From NCBI RefSeq assembly GCF_013391475.1, contig NZ_JACBAZ010000004.1, forward strand, positions 62,001 to 126,000: a stretch of DNA of 64,000 nucleotides, in the 5' to 3' direction. Origin of the DNA: Oceaniferula marina. GTDB lineage: Bacteria > Verrucomicrobiota > Verrucomicrobiia > Verrucomicrobiales > Akkermansiaceae. How positions within the stretch are numbered: the first letter of the stretch is position 1; every line of letters begins with the position of its first letter. Of the stretch, positions 25,479 through 34,653 are shown piece after piece. Made by a program: the position numbers and the translations under genes. The notes beneath the pieces are model-generated. The model saw only the letters and a list, made by a program, of their open reading frames with translations, had not been told where the DNA came from and ran no database searches.

Positions 25479-27020
25479 ATGAAGCCTCTCACGCATATTT
25501 CTGCTCTTTCCTGTAGTCTCATCGGATTGCTTTGTCCGCTCATGAGTCAGGCTCAGGACGTCCAGATTGAACAGGCACTGGAAGAAGCCCTGCAAGCTGC
25601 CGTTGTCGAAGTCGCCGACCCGGACAAAGCCAACACTCCCGAGCAAACAGAAGAAAGCAAGACCGAGGAGCGAGACCCGACATCTTCTCGCATTTTCCTC
25701 ATGAACGGGGACAAGCTCAAAGGGACCCCCGAAGACCTCGATCCGGAAAATAGAATCCTGTTCAACGCGGAAAGCCTGCAACAAGCGGCGGCCTTCCCAC
25801 TCGAACAAGTGCTGCGCCTCCAGTTGGGAAATTGGAAAATGCGTGAATATCCGGCAACCCTCGCCCGGATCCAGCTCTGGCCACGTTACATCGGCCCCAC
25901 AACCAGCGACACGATCACTGGAGCCCTCCATGAATTGAGCCCCGAGCACATCACGCTCAAAACCTGGTACGGCGGACTCATCCCCATCAAACGCTCAATG
26001 GTGAAGTCCCTGCGCATCATCAACAACAGCCCTGGAAGCTATTTCGGCCCCAACAATATCAAAGAGTGGACACTCAGCTCCGGCAAAGGGAGCTGGCAGT
26101 TCTCCAATGGAGCCCTTGCCTCACGGGCAAGCGGCGGTATCGGACGTGACATGAAACTGGGTGAAAAGTCCCATATCAGCTTCGACCTCAGCTGGACCAA
26201 CTCCACCCGCTTCCGCATGCTGCTCTACTCCAACGACCTCAGCAGTGACCGACCCAACGCATGTTATGACATCACGCTCAACGGCAGCTACTGTTACCTT
26301 CAAACCAAAGGCAAAGCAAAAAAAGGAGTGCAACGTTTCGGAGGAGGCCGCTGGCCGAGACTCACCATCCCCTCGGATTCAAAACGAGTTCATTTTGATA
26401 TTTTTGCCAACCGGAAAACCGGGACCTTCACCGTTTACATCAACGGCGTGAGGGGCTGCCTGCTGCAATCCACCAACCCGGATCCGGAAGATCTCGGAAC
26501 CAACCTCTCGTTTGTCGCCGAAGAACGCCACCCGATTGAAATCTCCGGCCTGACCATCACCCCGTGGAATGGCACCAGTTTCCCCAACTCCAACAATAAC
26601 TTCTCCGGCAAAGAATCAGACGAAGAGAATGAGGACGATGGCGAGGAAGCACCGGAAGAATCGCCACACAACATCATCCTAACCAACGGCGACGAAGTTC
26701 CAGGAACCGTCGGCAAAGTCGAAGACGGCAGGATGATCGTTGAAACGGAATACACCCCGATCAAGATCCCCATCAAACGCATCAAATCGCTTTCTCTCGG
26801 AGATGAGGAAAACCAACCGATCATGAAATCCGGAGACGTCCGCTGCTGGTTCCACCAAGGAGGTTTCATCACCCTACAGCTCAAGCAGCTTAAAGATGGC
26901 AAACTCTCAGGCTACAGCCAGGCATTTGGAGATGTCACCCTCGACCTTGAAGCCTTCCATCAAATTGACTTCCACATCTACGATAGAGAAGCCAACCAAC
27001 GGCGCAGCCACCTCCGGTAG
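25479..27020 (+). CDS. secreted paralog 3 of 3: NGD-repeat protein with LamG-like middle
   Basis: A 513-aa product with a signal peptide ending around SQA (MKPLTHISALSCSLIGLLCP), then an acidic linker. Modules: LMNGDKLKGTPEDL (about residue 75), TITGALHELSPEHITLKTWY with GLIPIKRSMVKSL (about 145-185), the LamG-like middle (FDLSWTNSTRFRMLLYSND), and LTNGDEVPGTVGKV with KIPIKRIKSLSL near the end. A Glu/Asp-rich strip lies around residues 375-395. It closes the operon; selB follows 88 bases later. Confidence 0.6.
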   Translation: MKPLTHISALSCSLIGLLCPLMSQAQDVQIEQALEEALQAAVVEVADPDKANTPEQTEESKTEERDPTSSRIFLMNGDKLKGTPEDLDPENRILFNAESLQQAAAFPLEQVLRLQLGNWKMREYPATLARIQLWPRYIGPTTSDTITGALHELSPEHITLKTWYGGLIPIKRSMVKSLRIINNSPGSYFGPNNIKEWTLSSGKGSWQFSNGALASRASGGIGRDMKLGEKSHISFDLSWTNSTRFRMLLYSNDLSSDRPNACYDITLNGSYCYLQTKGKAKKGVQRFGGGRWPRLTIPSDSKRVHFDIFANRKTGTFTVYINGVRGCLLQSTNPDPEDLGTNLSFVAEERHPIEISGLTITPWNGTSFPNSNNNFSGKESDEENEDDGEEAPEESPHNIILTNGDEVPGTVGKVEDGRMIVETEYTPIKIPIKRIKSLSLGDEENQPIMKSGDVRCWFHQGGFITLQLKQLKDGKLSGYSQAFGDVTLDLEAFHQIDFHIYDREANQRRSHLR

Positions 27021-27062
27021 CGAACCATGACTTGATTGGCCTCCTCCAGGGAAGGTTTCGAG

Positions 27063-27083
27063 CAACTTGAAACTTGCAAGTTG
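27063..27083 (+). promoter_or_regulatory. hairpin in the selB 5' leader
   Basis: CAACTTG, loop AAACTTG, CAAGTTG, ending 25 bases before the selB ATG. It sits just upstream of the purine-rich stretch (AGGGGGA) that is probably the ribosome-binding site. E. coli represses selAB through SelB binding to a SECIS-like leader element; whether this does likewise is speculation. Confidence 0.3.
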
Positions 27084-27108
27084 GAACATCAGGGGGAAAT
27101 CTTTCGTC

Positions 27109-29022
27109 ATGCATCTCATTCTTGGCACCGCAGGTCATATTGACCACGGAAAATCCTCACTGGTCAGAGCGCTTACCGGAACCGACCCCGACCGCCTTCC
27201 CGAGGAAAAAGCACGCGGTGTGACGATCGAGCTGGGCTTTGCCCACCTCTCACTGCAAGACGACCACCAAACATACGAATTAGGGATCATTGATGTCCCC
27301 GGCCACGCCGATTTTGTCAACAACATGGTTTCGGGGGTCGGAGCGCTGGATATCGCCCTCTTCATCATCGCAGCCGATGACGGTTGGATGCCTCAATCTG
27401 AAGAACACCTGCACATCCTCACCTACCTCGGAGTCAAGCGGGTCATCATTGCGATGACCAAAAGCGATCTCTGCGACGATGTTCCCTTTGCCATTGAAGT
27501 CCTCCGCGATGAACTTCAGGGCACCGATATGGCCGAGGCCCCCATCGTACCGGTCTCATCAACCACAGGGGAAGGCATCGACCAGCTAAAACAAACCCTG
27601 CTACAAGAACTCAAACACTGCACCGCAGCCGCTGACAACGGCAAGCCAAGGCTCGCCATCGACCGCATTTTTTCTCCCAAAGGCTCAGGTACCGTAGTCA
27701 CAGGGACCCTCACCGGAGGCCACGTGAACCTCGGGGACACACTGACCTTACAGCCACTCGGCATCCCCGCCCGCGTCCGCTACATCCAAAACCACAATCA
27801 GGCACTGGAACAAGCCCAGCCCGGAATGCGTACCGCACTCAACCTACCCGACCTGCCGATTGCCAGCCCCGGCAAGCCAGGGGCCCAACGAGGTCACACC
27901 CTGACCACCGAGACCACAGGCCAAGCAAGCACCACACTCGATGTCCTGCTCACTCGTCTGAGCCGCCCCATCCCCGGAAGCCAGGATCGACCACTCCGTC
28001 ACACCGAAACCGTCATCCTCCACCACGGGTCGGCCCGCTGCCAGGCACGCGTGATTCTTCACGGCCAGAACCAACTGCAACCCGGAGAATCCTGCCTGGC
28101 TCAACTACGGCTGGAAACTCCAGTGCTGCTTCTGAGCGGCGACCGTATCGTCCTTCGCGACGGAGCCCAACAACACACTCTCGCAGGGGGAACCATCCTC
28201 GATGCCCTGGCTGAGCGCCCGGGCTTCCGCACCGATGAACGGGCCGAATTCCTACAGCAACGGGTTCAGGCCCCCGGCACCCCGCGGCAAGACCTGCTAT
28301 CTCTGATCCACTACAAACATCAGCTCCCAGCCGACCAAGCTCTCCCCAACCACCCCGCATCCGTATCAACGATCCAAGATGTTCAGACCGATGAAATCGA
28401 GCAAGGCAGCATCATTCGCCACGGCGATACGCTACTCGATGCCCCCTGGTGGAAGCAGATCCTCCAACAAGCCGAAATGCTTATCCAACAATGGCACCAA
28501 ACCCAGCCCGATCTTCCGAGCATGCCATTAGAAGAACTTGAAAAGTCCTTACCCGATTGCCCCCAAGTGCTCTTCCGCATCTTGCCCGAAGCCCTCGAAT
28601 TAAAAGGGTATCAACGGCAAGGCAAAGGGATCGCCCACAGCAGCCACCAACTGACCCTGCCCGAACACCTCGCAGCCGACGCCAAAAACATCCTCAAGGC
28701 ACTGGACCAGGCAGGACTCCAACCTCCCAACAAAGCAGAACTCACCCCCACCCCGCAAGCCCAGCAAGCGATGCAGTTTTTGATTCGATCAAAGGAGGTC
28801 ATCGAACTCGACCCCAAGGTGGTCATCAGCCGCAGCAGCCGGGATCATGCTATTCACCTCGTCTCCAACTTCCTCACAAGCCGCGGCCAAGGTACCGCCA
28901 GCGAGCTGCGCCAAGAACTCGACAGCACACGGAAAGTCGTGATGCCACTGCTCGAACACCTCGACGCCATCGGCATCACGAGCCGCAACGAGAACTACCG
29001 CACGCTTCAACCGACGAACTAA
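27109..29022 (+). CDS. selB: selenocysteine-specific translation elongation factor SelB
   Basis: About 637 aa from the ATG at 27109 (MHLILGTAGHIDHGKSSLVR); upstream codons in the frame add nothing family-like. The G domain shows GHIDHGKS (G1), EEKARGVTIELGFAHL (switch region typical of SelB, lacking the EF-Tu form), DVPGHADFV (G3) and TKSD (G4). Domains II-III follow, then C-terminal winged-helix domains (for example FLTSRGQGTASELRQELD near the end) that bind SECIS RNA. SelB carries Sec-tRNA to recoded UGA codons. No selA, selD or tRNA-Sec is visible in the window. It implies that this genome encodes selenoproteins. Confidence 0.92.
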   Translation: MHLILGTAGHIDHGKSSLVRALTGTDPDRLPEEKARGVTIELGFAHLSLQDDHQTYELGIIDVPGHADFVNNMVSGVGALDIALFIIAADDGWMPQSEEHLHILTYLGVKRVIIAMTKSDLCDDVPFAIEVLRDELQGTDMAEAPIVPVSSTTGEGIDQLKQTLLQELKHCTAAADNGKPRLAIDRIFSPKGSGTVVTGTLTGGHVNLGDTLTLQPLGIPARVRYIQNHNQALEQAQPGMRTALNLPDLPIASPGKPGAQRGHTLTTETTGQASTTLDVLLTRLSRPIPGSQDRPLRHTETVILHHGSARCQARVILHGQNQLQPGESCLAQLRLETPVLLLSGDRIVLRDGAQQHTLAGGTILDALAERPGFRTDERAEFLQQRVQAPGTPRQDLLSLIHYKHQLPADQALPNHPASVSTIQDVQTDEIEQGSIIRHGDTLLDAPWWKQILQQAEMLIQQWHQTQPDLPSMPLEELEKSLPDCPQVLFRILPEALELKGYQRQGKGIAHSSHQLTLPEHLAADAKNILKALDQAGLQPPNKAELTPTPQAQQAMQFLIRSKEVIELDPKVVISRSSRDHAIHLVSNFLTSRGQGTASELRQELDSTRKVVMPLLEHLDAIGITSRNENYRTLQPTN

Positions 29023-29530
29023 GCCCGCCACCACGGAAAAACATCGGTTTTCTGACTATTTCACAAGCGCTGGGCCGCAAAAAAGAGTTTGCCAAACCCG
29101 CATCTTTCCTACATAGTGCGCCCGTCTGGACGACGAAGCATCCGGAATGGTTTGCCATTCGCTCCTGATCAGTTCATCTGACAGTCCCCGTGACCGCCCC
29201 CCGATCCACCCGATCAAGCCAATCACCAGCCTGAGACGGCTGGACTTGGTCAGTCACCGGACAAGGAGCAAGCCCGATCCGACCAATTGGTCAGTTCACC
29301 TACGCATCCCCACCATCCCTTGCTGTGCAAGATCTCCACCTCCCCGGGCTCGCAACCTTGAATGCCCCGATCAGGACGTGATTGATCTAACCTACTCCAT
29401 ACCAGAGGTCTATCCAGACAAAGACGATATCGCTATCCAAGATATCAACAAAACAGCCCCACGCATCCCTACCCTACCCTTTCCTTTCCTCCAAAAATTT
29501 ATTTTTGATTCCCCTTTCCCCTACATTTTT
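29023..29530 (+). promoter_or_regulatory. long C-rich leader of rho
   Basis: 508 bases without a credible gene. The last 75 bases before the rho ATG are almost free of G and rich in C and T, the composition favoured for Rho loading (rut). Rho genes are often autoregulated by Rho-dependent termination in their leader; this is inferred here from composition. The frame of rho is open back to 29147, but that stretch does not look coding. Confidence 0.4.
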
Positions 29531-31345
29531 ATGAGTGATTCATCCACACAGGATCTGAGCCCAGACCCCAAAACCTCAACCGGAACTCCGGCAGAAAGCT
29601 CAGAGGCCAAGCCCGCAGCTAAAAAGGCAGCAAAAAAAGCCGCCAAGAAAACAGCTAAAAAAGCGGCAAAAAAGGCAGCCAAAAAAACGGCTAAAAAAGC
29701 CGCCAAGAAAACGGCTAAAAAGGCAGCAAAAAAGGCAAAGCCCCAAGAAAAAAACATCATTCAGGATGAACTTCCTCTCGATGCGGCACCCACAAGTGCC
29801 CCTACTCCAGCTGCCCCGGAACCCCGCCCGGTAGCGACTACGCCCCCCGTCAAGGACCATGCAGAGGTGAGCGACCAACCCGCTCCCCCCCAAGCTCCAA
29901 AACAAGCTGAAAACGCAAACTCTCATCCGCCAGAGGAGCAGGAAACACCCAAAATGGGCAGGGTCAAAGGCTTGGGGCCCATTCGAAAAAAAGAACGCTC
30001 ACCCCAGTCGAGAAACCAAAACAAACGCCGAGGAAACGATTCGAGCAGAGACGACCAAGCATCTTCGGAAGCCTCTGCCAAAGACGGACGTCAGGGACGT
30101 CAGGGACGAGGCAAGCGCAACAACAACCGGAACCAGAATAATCGCAATCAAAACAACCGGAACCAGAACAACCGCGGAAAGCAAAAACGAGAACGCAAAC
30201 CTGTGGTTCTCACCGGTGATCCGGTAGCGGTCAATGGCATGCTCGAACTGGCCCCCAAAGGCTTTGGCTTCCTGCGCGTCCCCGAGAAAAAATTCGAACA
30301 ATGCAAAATGGACGTCTTTGTGCCACCGGATTTCATCCGAACCCACGGCCTGCGTGCTGGCGTCTGGATCCACGGTTCCGCCCAGGAAGGTCCCCGAGGC
30401 CCCCAGCTCACCAAAATCGACACCATCAACGAACTCACGCCCGAGGAAGCGTTCAAATTGCCGCATTTTGAAGAACTCAAAGCCGTCAACCCGAACCGCA
30501 GGATTGCCTTTGAAACCACCCCCGACCGTTACACCACCCGGGTGCTCGACATCATCGCCCCGGTCGGCCGCGGCCAACGTGGCTTGATTGTATCCCCACC
30601 TCGCTCGGGAAAAACCACCCTGCTTCTGCATATGGCCGAAGCCATCAGAGAAAAATACGATGAGTCCATCCACTTGATTATCCTTCTGGTCGATGAACGC
30701 CCCGAAGAAGTCACGGAATTTAGACGGACACTGCCTGACGCCGAAATCTACGCCAGCTCTAACGATGACCCTGCACGCAACCACGCGCGCATTGCTGAAA
30801 TGTGCATCGAACGGGCCAAACGTCTGGTCGAAGGGGGCAAGGATGTCCTCGTTCTGATGGATTCCATTACCCGCTTGGCACGTGCCTATAACAACGCCAA
30901 CCGAGGCGGAGGCAAAAAAGGAGGCAAAGGACGAGGGTATCAAAGCGGAGGTATTGTCGCCGGAGCACTGGAAATGCCCCGTCGCATTTTCGCAGCAGCC
31001 CGCAATACGCGAAACGCAGGCTCCCTCACCATTCTGGCTACGGCCTTGGTGCAAACCAACGCCCGCGCCGATGAAGCGATCTTCCAAGAGTTCAAAGGCA
31101 CCGGTAATATGGAGCTCATGCTCGACCGCCGGATCGCCGAACAGTATATCTATCCCGCCGTGGATATTTTCAAATCCGGAACACGGCGTGAAGAACTGAT
31201 CATGGCCGACCACCTCTTGCATAAAATCAACCTGATCCGGCGCGGCCTTGCAGGGCACCGACCGGAAGAAGCCATGGAACGTCTCCTGTTTTTCCTGAAA
31301 CGCTTTCCTAACAACGCTCAGATGCTTCTCGAAATCAAAGGCTGA
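29531..31345 (+). CDS. rho: transcription termination factor Rho with histone-H1-like N-terminal tail
   Basis: About 604 aa from the ATG at 29531 (MSDSSTQDL). Residues about 30-75 are Lys/Ala repeats (KKAAKKTAKKAAKK type), followed by a Pro-rich linker and an Asn/Arg-rich tract with NRNQNN repeats (about 195-220). The conserved core starts near 230: RNA-binding domain LELAPKGFGFLRVP, then Walker A SPPRSGKTTLL (about 355-365), VDERPEEVTEF, and the R-loop region near RNTRNAGSLTI. Rho is a hexameric RNA-dependent ATPase that ends transcription. Disordered basic insertions are known in Rho from several phyla; this one is unusually H1-like. Confidence 0.95.
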   Translation: MSDSSTQDLSPDPKTSTGTPAESSEAKPAAKKAAKKAAKKTAKKAAKKAAKKTAKKAAKKTAKKAAKKAKPQEKNIIQDELPLDAAPTSAPTPAAPEPRPVATTPPVKDHAEVSDQPAPPQAPKQAENANSHPPEEQETPKMGRVKGLGPIRKKERSPQSRNQNKRRGNDSSRDDQASSEASAKDGRQGRQGRGKRNNNRNQNNRNQNNRNQNNRGKQKRERKPVVLTGDPVAVNGMLELAPKGFGFLRVPEKKFEQCKMDVFVPPDFIRTHGLRAGVWIHGSAQEGPRGPQLTKIDTINELTPEEAFKLPHFEELKAVNPNRRIAFETTPDRYTTRVLDIIAPVGRGQRGLIVSPPRSGKTTLLLHMAEAIREKYDESIHLIILLVDERPEEVTEFRRTLPDAEIYASSNDDPARNHARIAEMCIERAKRLVEGGKDVLVLMDSITRLARAYNNANRGGGKKGGKGRGYQSGGIVAGALEMPRRIFAAARNTRNAGSLTILATALVQTNARADEAIFQEFKGTGNMELMLDRRIAEQYIYPAVDIFKSGTRREELIMADHLLHKINLIRRGLAGHRPEEAMERLLFFLKRFPNNAQMLLEIKG

Positions 31346-31435
31346 TCCCTTGATTGGTAATCCGTGATAGATGATTAATCATTATCAACACGGACAACCT
31401 GCTTCCCAACTTACCGACTTTCAGACTCCACCACC

Positions 31436-33232
31436 ATGTCTACCGAGCTCACTCGTAATTTCTCGATCATTGCCCACATCGATCACGGCAAGACCACGCT
31501 GTCCGACCGACTGCTGGAACACACAAAAACCGTCTCCCAACGCGAACAACAGGACCAGCATCTCGATGCCATGGATCTGGAACGTGAACGCGGGATCACC
31601 ATCAAATCCCACCCGGTCACCATGGAATACACCGCCAAAGACGGTGTTACCTATCAGCTTAACTTGCTCGACACACCCGGCCACGTCGACTTCTCATACG
31701 AAGTCTCCCGATCTCTGGCCGCTTGTGAAGGGGCGCTGTTGATTGTGGATGCAGCCCAAGGGGTGGAGGCTCAAACCATGGCCAACCTCCATTTGGCCCA
31801 CGAACAAGATCTCGCCATCATCCCGGTCATCAATAAAATCGACCTACCGTCCTGCGACCTGCCCAAAGTAAACAAGCAATTGGAGGACATCATTTGTATT
31901 CCTGCTGAAGAGGCCATCCCGGCATCTGCTAAAAATGGCATTGGCATCGAAGATATCCTCGAGGCGGTGGTCGAACGCGTCCCCGCCCCCGTCGAAGATG
32001 CTGATGGACTACTCCGGGCCTCGGTCTTCGACTCCGTCTATGACAATTTCCGAGGTGTGGTTTCTTATGTCCGGGTCGTTTCCGGAAGCATGAAGCGCGG
32101 CACACGCATCAAGCTGTTCCACACCACCAAGACTTACGAAATCAAGGAAGTTGGGGTCTTTACTCCCGGCATGAGCAAACGTGACGAACTCAAGGCCGGT
32201 GATGTCGGCTACGTCATTGCCAACATGAAATCTGCCGACGAGGTCAAGATTGGTGACACCATCACCGACAACACCCACCCCTGCCCAAAACCCCTCGACG
32301 GATTCAAGGAAATCCAGCCGATGGTCTTCTCCGGGATCTATCCGGTAGAGTCCTCGGACTTCGAAGCCCTGAAACTGGCTATGGGCAAACTGCAAATCAA
32401 TGATGCCGCATTCACCTGGCAGTCTGAGTCCTCCGTGGCCCTGGGCTTTGGTTTCCGCTGCGGATTCCTTGGTCTCCTGCATATGGAAATCATTCAGGAA
32501 CGACTCCGCCGCGAGTTCAACATGGATATCATTTCCACCTACCCATCCGTGATCTACGAGGTGACCAAGACCAATGGAGAGGAGCTGCTCATCGATAACC
32601 CCTGCATGCTTCCCGAATCCCAGGAGGTTCAGGAAATCCGTGAGCCGATCGTCCGGGTCTACATCATGATCCCCAGCGATTACATCGGGGAGATTATGAA
32701 ACTCGTCATGGAAAAACGAGGTGAGATGGAGCACACCGAAACCATCGATGAAACCCGGGTCATGCTGACCTGCACTCTGCCACTCTCTGAAATCCTGATC
32801 GACTTCAACGACAAGCTCAAATCCATGACCCGGGGATACGGATCAATGGACTACGAGCACGCCGGTTACAAACCCGGTAAACTGGTCAAGATGGAGATTC
32901 TTATTGCGAGTGAACCCGTGGATGCCTTTGCCTCAATCGTGCACCAAGATAAGGCGGCACCATACGGTCGGCAGCTCTGTAAAAAGCTCAAGGAAGTCAT
33001 TCCTCAACAACTGTTTGTTGTGGCCCTGCAGGCTGCCATCGGCGGCAAAATCATCGCCCGGGAATCGATCTCGGCGATGCGCAAAAATGTGACCGCCAAG
33101 TGTTACGGCGGTGATATTTCCCGAAAGCGCAAACTGCTGGAAAAACAGAAAAAGGGTAAGGCCAAAATGAAGGCCATCGGTAAAGTCAACATCCCCCAGG
33201 ACGCCTTCATCAAGGTGCTGAAGAATGATTGA
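31436..33232 (+). CDS. lepA: elongation factor 4 (LepA)
   Basis: The 598-aa protein has the usual LepA length and motifs: AHIDHGKTTLSDRLLE (G1), ERERGITIK (G2 region), LLDTPGHVDFSYEV (G3), NKIDLP (G4), and the LepA-specific C-terminal domain ending near KAIGKVNIPQDAFIKVL. It is a ribosome-dependent GTPase that acts in translation under stress and in initiation/assembly. It lies 90 bases after rho on the same strand. Confidence 0.96.
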   Translation: MSTELTRNFSIIAHIDHGKTTLSDRLLEHTKTVSQREQQDQHLDAMDLERERGITIKSHPVTMEYTAKDGVTYQLNLLDTPGHVDFSYEVSRSLAACEGALLIVDAAQGVEAQTMANLHLAHEQDLAIIPVINKIDLPSCDLPKVNKQLEDIICIPAEEAIPASAKNGIGIEDILEAVVERVPAPVEDADGLLRASVFDSVYDNFRGVVSYVRVVSGSMKRGTRIKLFHTTKTYEIKEVGVFTPGMSKRDELKAGDVGYVIANMKSADEVKIGDTITDNTHPCPKPLDGFKEIQPMVFSGIYPVESSDFEALKLAMGKLQINDAAFTWQSESSVALGFGFRCGFLGLLHMEIIQERLRREFNMDIISTYPSVIYEVTKTNGEELLIDNPCMLPESQEVQEIREPIVRVYIMIPSDYIGEIMKLVMEKRGEMEHTETIDETRVMLTCTLPLSEILIDFNDKLKSMTRGYGSMDYEHAGYKPGKLVKMEILIASEPVDAFASIVHQDKAAPYGRQLCKKLKEVIPQQLFVVALQAAIGGKIIARESISAMRKNVTAKCYGGDISRKRKLLEKQKKGKAKMKAIGKVNIPQDAFIKVLKND

Positions 33233-33265
33233 TGCACGAACCGTTCTCAAAGCAGGCGCTCCATC

Positions 33266-33697
33266 ATGAATGCACTTCGCCGTGGTGCCACATCCCGAGC
33301 CACATCCCGAGCCACATCCCGATGCTGGGCCCTGCTCATCCTGATTGCCACCATCGGTCTAGGTCTCTTCTCCCGCTCACCTAGCGTCCCCCATTCATCG
33401 TTTCTCGGTCAATACGCGGGCGACACGCTCTGGGCCATGGCCGTTTATTGGTCCATCAGGATGGTCTTTCATCGTGCTAAAATCCGTCACCTTGCGGCCG
33501 GAGCGCTCGTCTTTGCTTACGCCATCGAGTTATCCCAGCTCTATCAATCCGAGTGGATCACCCCAATCAGAAACCATCCATTGGGAGCCCTCATCCTGGG
33601 GCACGGCTTTCTGTGGTCCGACCTCCTGTGCTACGCCACAGGCATCCTCGTCGCCGGAGCCATCGACCTCACAATACAAAATACGAAACGCAGTTAG
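33266..33697 (+). CDS. DUF2809 family membrane protein
   Basis: The 143-aa protein has about four hydrophobic segments and the DUF2809 pattern: YAGDTLWAMAVYW, then AIELSQLYQSEW and LGHGFLWSDLLCYATGI. The function of the family is not established. The N-terminus includes a triple ATSR repeat created by a perfect 12-bp tandem repeat (33287-33322), which varies protein length without breaking the frame. It starts 33 bases after lepA. Confidence 0.75.
   Translation: MNALRRGATSRATSRATSRCWALLILIATIGLGLFSRSPSVPHSSFLGQYAGDTLWAMAVYWSIRMVFHRAKIRHLAAGALVFAYAIELSQLYQSEWITPIRNHPLGALILGHGFLWSDLLCYATGILVAGAIDLTIQNTKRS
33287..33322 (+). repeat. three perfect copies of a 12-bp tandem repeat
   Basis: GCCACATCCCGA is repeated three times inside the start of the DUF2809 gene, encoding ATSR three times. 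Unit length is a multiple of three, so slippage would keep the frame. Confidence 0.9.
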
Positions 33698-33909
33698 ACA
33701 TTCAGTAAAACAACCACCCCATCCGTGTTTGAGCCACAATACTGAATAAGAACGGGCCCCAGCTTGATTGATTCAACACTTGGCATGAATGGTCAATTTC
33801 TATCGATTACCGCCACTCGTCGCATCCTCACACATGCGATACTAACAACCGTCATATTTACTTTCCCCCACCTTCGATAGACCCTAGTGTTGGATCCCCG
33901 CCCAACATA

Positions 33910-34581
33910 ATGAACGACATCCAACAAGCGCTTGAAGCTTCCCTTGAAGACTTCGCCATTTCTCGATCCGAACGCAAGGAGCTTAAATCCATGCTTGCAA
34001 GCATCCAGGGAAACCGAGCAGAACAGGCAAAGGTCCGTCAACTCGCGTTCCGTCTAGCGACGAAAGCCATGCAAGAAGTCGGTGAAATCACCGCCATGGA
34101 CTGGCTGCAAGGCGTCATCAAACTTCTCTACAACAATGAAATGGAAATTAAATCCAGCGCTTACTTCAGCCCGGGAGATGATTGCCTTCACCGTATTCGC
34201 AGACTGATTTCCGAAAGTAGACATTCACTTGATATTTGTTTGTTCACTCTGACCGATAACCGCATTGTTCAAAAGCTGGAAGACGCCTGGTCACGCAATC
34301 TAAAGATCCGAATCATCACCGACAATCTGAAATCGGAAGACCTCGGTTCTGACATCGAGTATTTGGAACAACTGGGGATCCCGTGCAGGTATGACCAAAG
34401 CTCGGCGCACATGCACCATAAATTTGCCATCGCCGATGCCGATCTGTTACTTACAGGCAGCTATAATTGGACCCGCTCTGCCAGCACAGAAAACAACGAG
34501 AACATCCTCGTCACCAATCAGCACAAGCTCGTGCACGCGTTCCAAAAAGAGTTCGAGCGGCTCTGGAAGCAATTGGGCTAA
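33910..34581 (+). CDS. phospholipase D-like domain protein (single HKD motif)
   Basis: A 223-aa protein with an N-terminal helical region (about 1-70) and a PLD-like domain. The HKD motif is HHKFAIAD with GSYNWTRSA after it. LDICLFTLTDNRI and NLKIRIITDNL are typical strands. Proteins with one HKD motif dimerise; relatives include the Nuc endonuclease and cardiolipin hydrolases. Substrate (nucleic acid or lipid) cannot be told. No signal peptide is seen, so it is probably cytoplasmic. It stands alone, 212 bases after the DUF2809 gene. Confidence 0.8.
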   Translation: MNDIQQALEASLEDFAISRSERKELKSMLASIQGNRAEQAKVRQLAFRLATKAMQEVGEITAMDWLQGVIKLLYNNEMEIKSSAYFSPGDDCLHRIRRLISESRHSLDICLFTLTDNRIVQKLEDAWSRNLKIRIITDNLKSEDLGSDIEYLEQLGIPCRYDQSSAHMHHKFAIADADLLLTGSYNWTRSASTENNENILVTNQHKLVHAFQKEFERLWKQLG

Positions 34582-34653
34582 GCCCAGCCGGCTCCTTCTT
34601 TTTGTCAGATTTTCCTCGCCCTGAGCCCTGACTTCCCCTAGATAATACTAGTT

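Noticed and set aside
27021-27108. Possible tRNA-Sec gene before selB
   Set aside because: The 88-base gap cannot form a cloverleaf with a UCA anticodon; only a small hairpin is seen.
29147-29530. N-terminal extension of Rho in the open frame upstream
   Set aside because: The translated stretch is Pro/Ser/Arg-rich without domain pattern, and the ATG at 29531 starts a typical Rho tail; treated as leader.
33700-33747. ATTCAGTA/TACTGAAT inverted repeat after the DUF2809 gene
   Set aside because: Only 8 bp with a 32-base loop and no T-run; could easily be chance.
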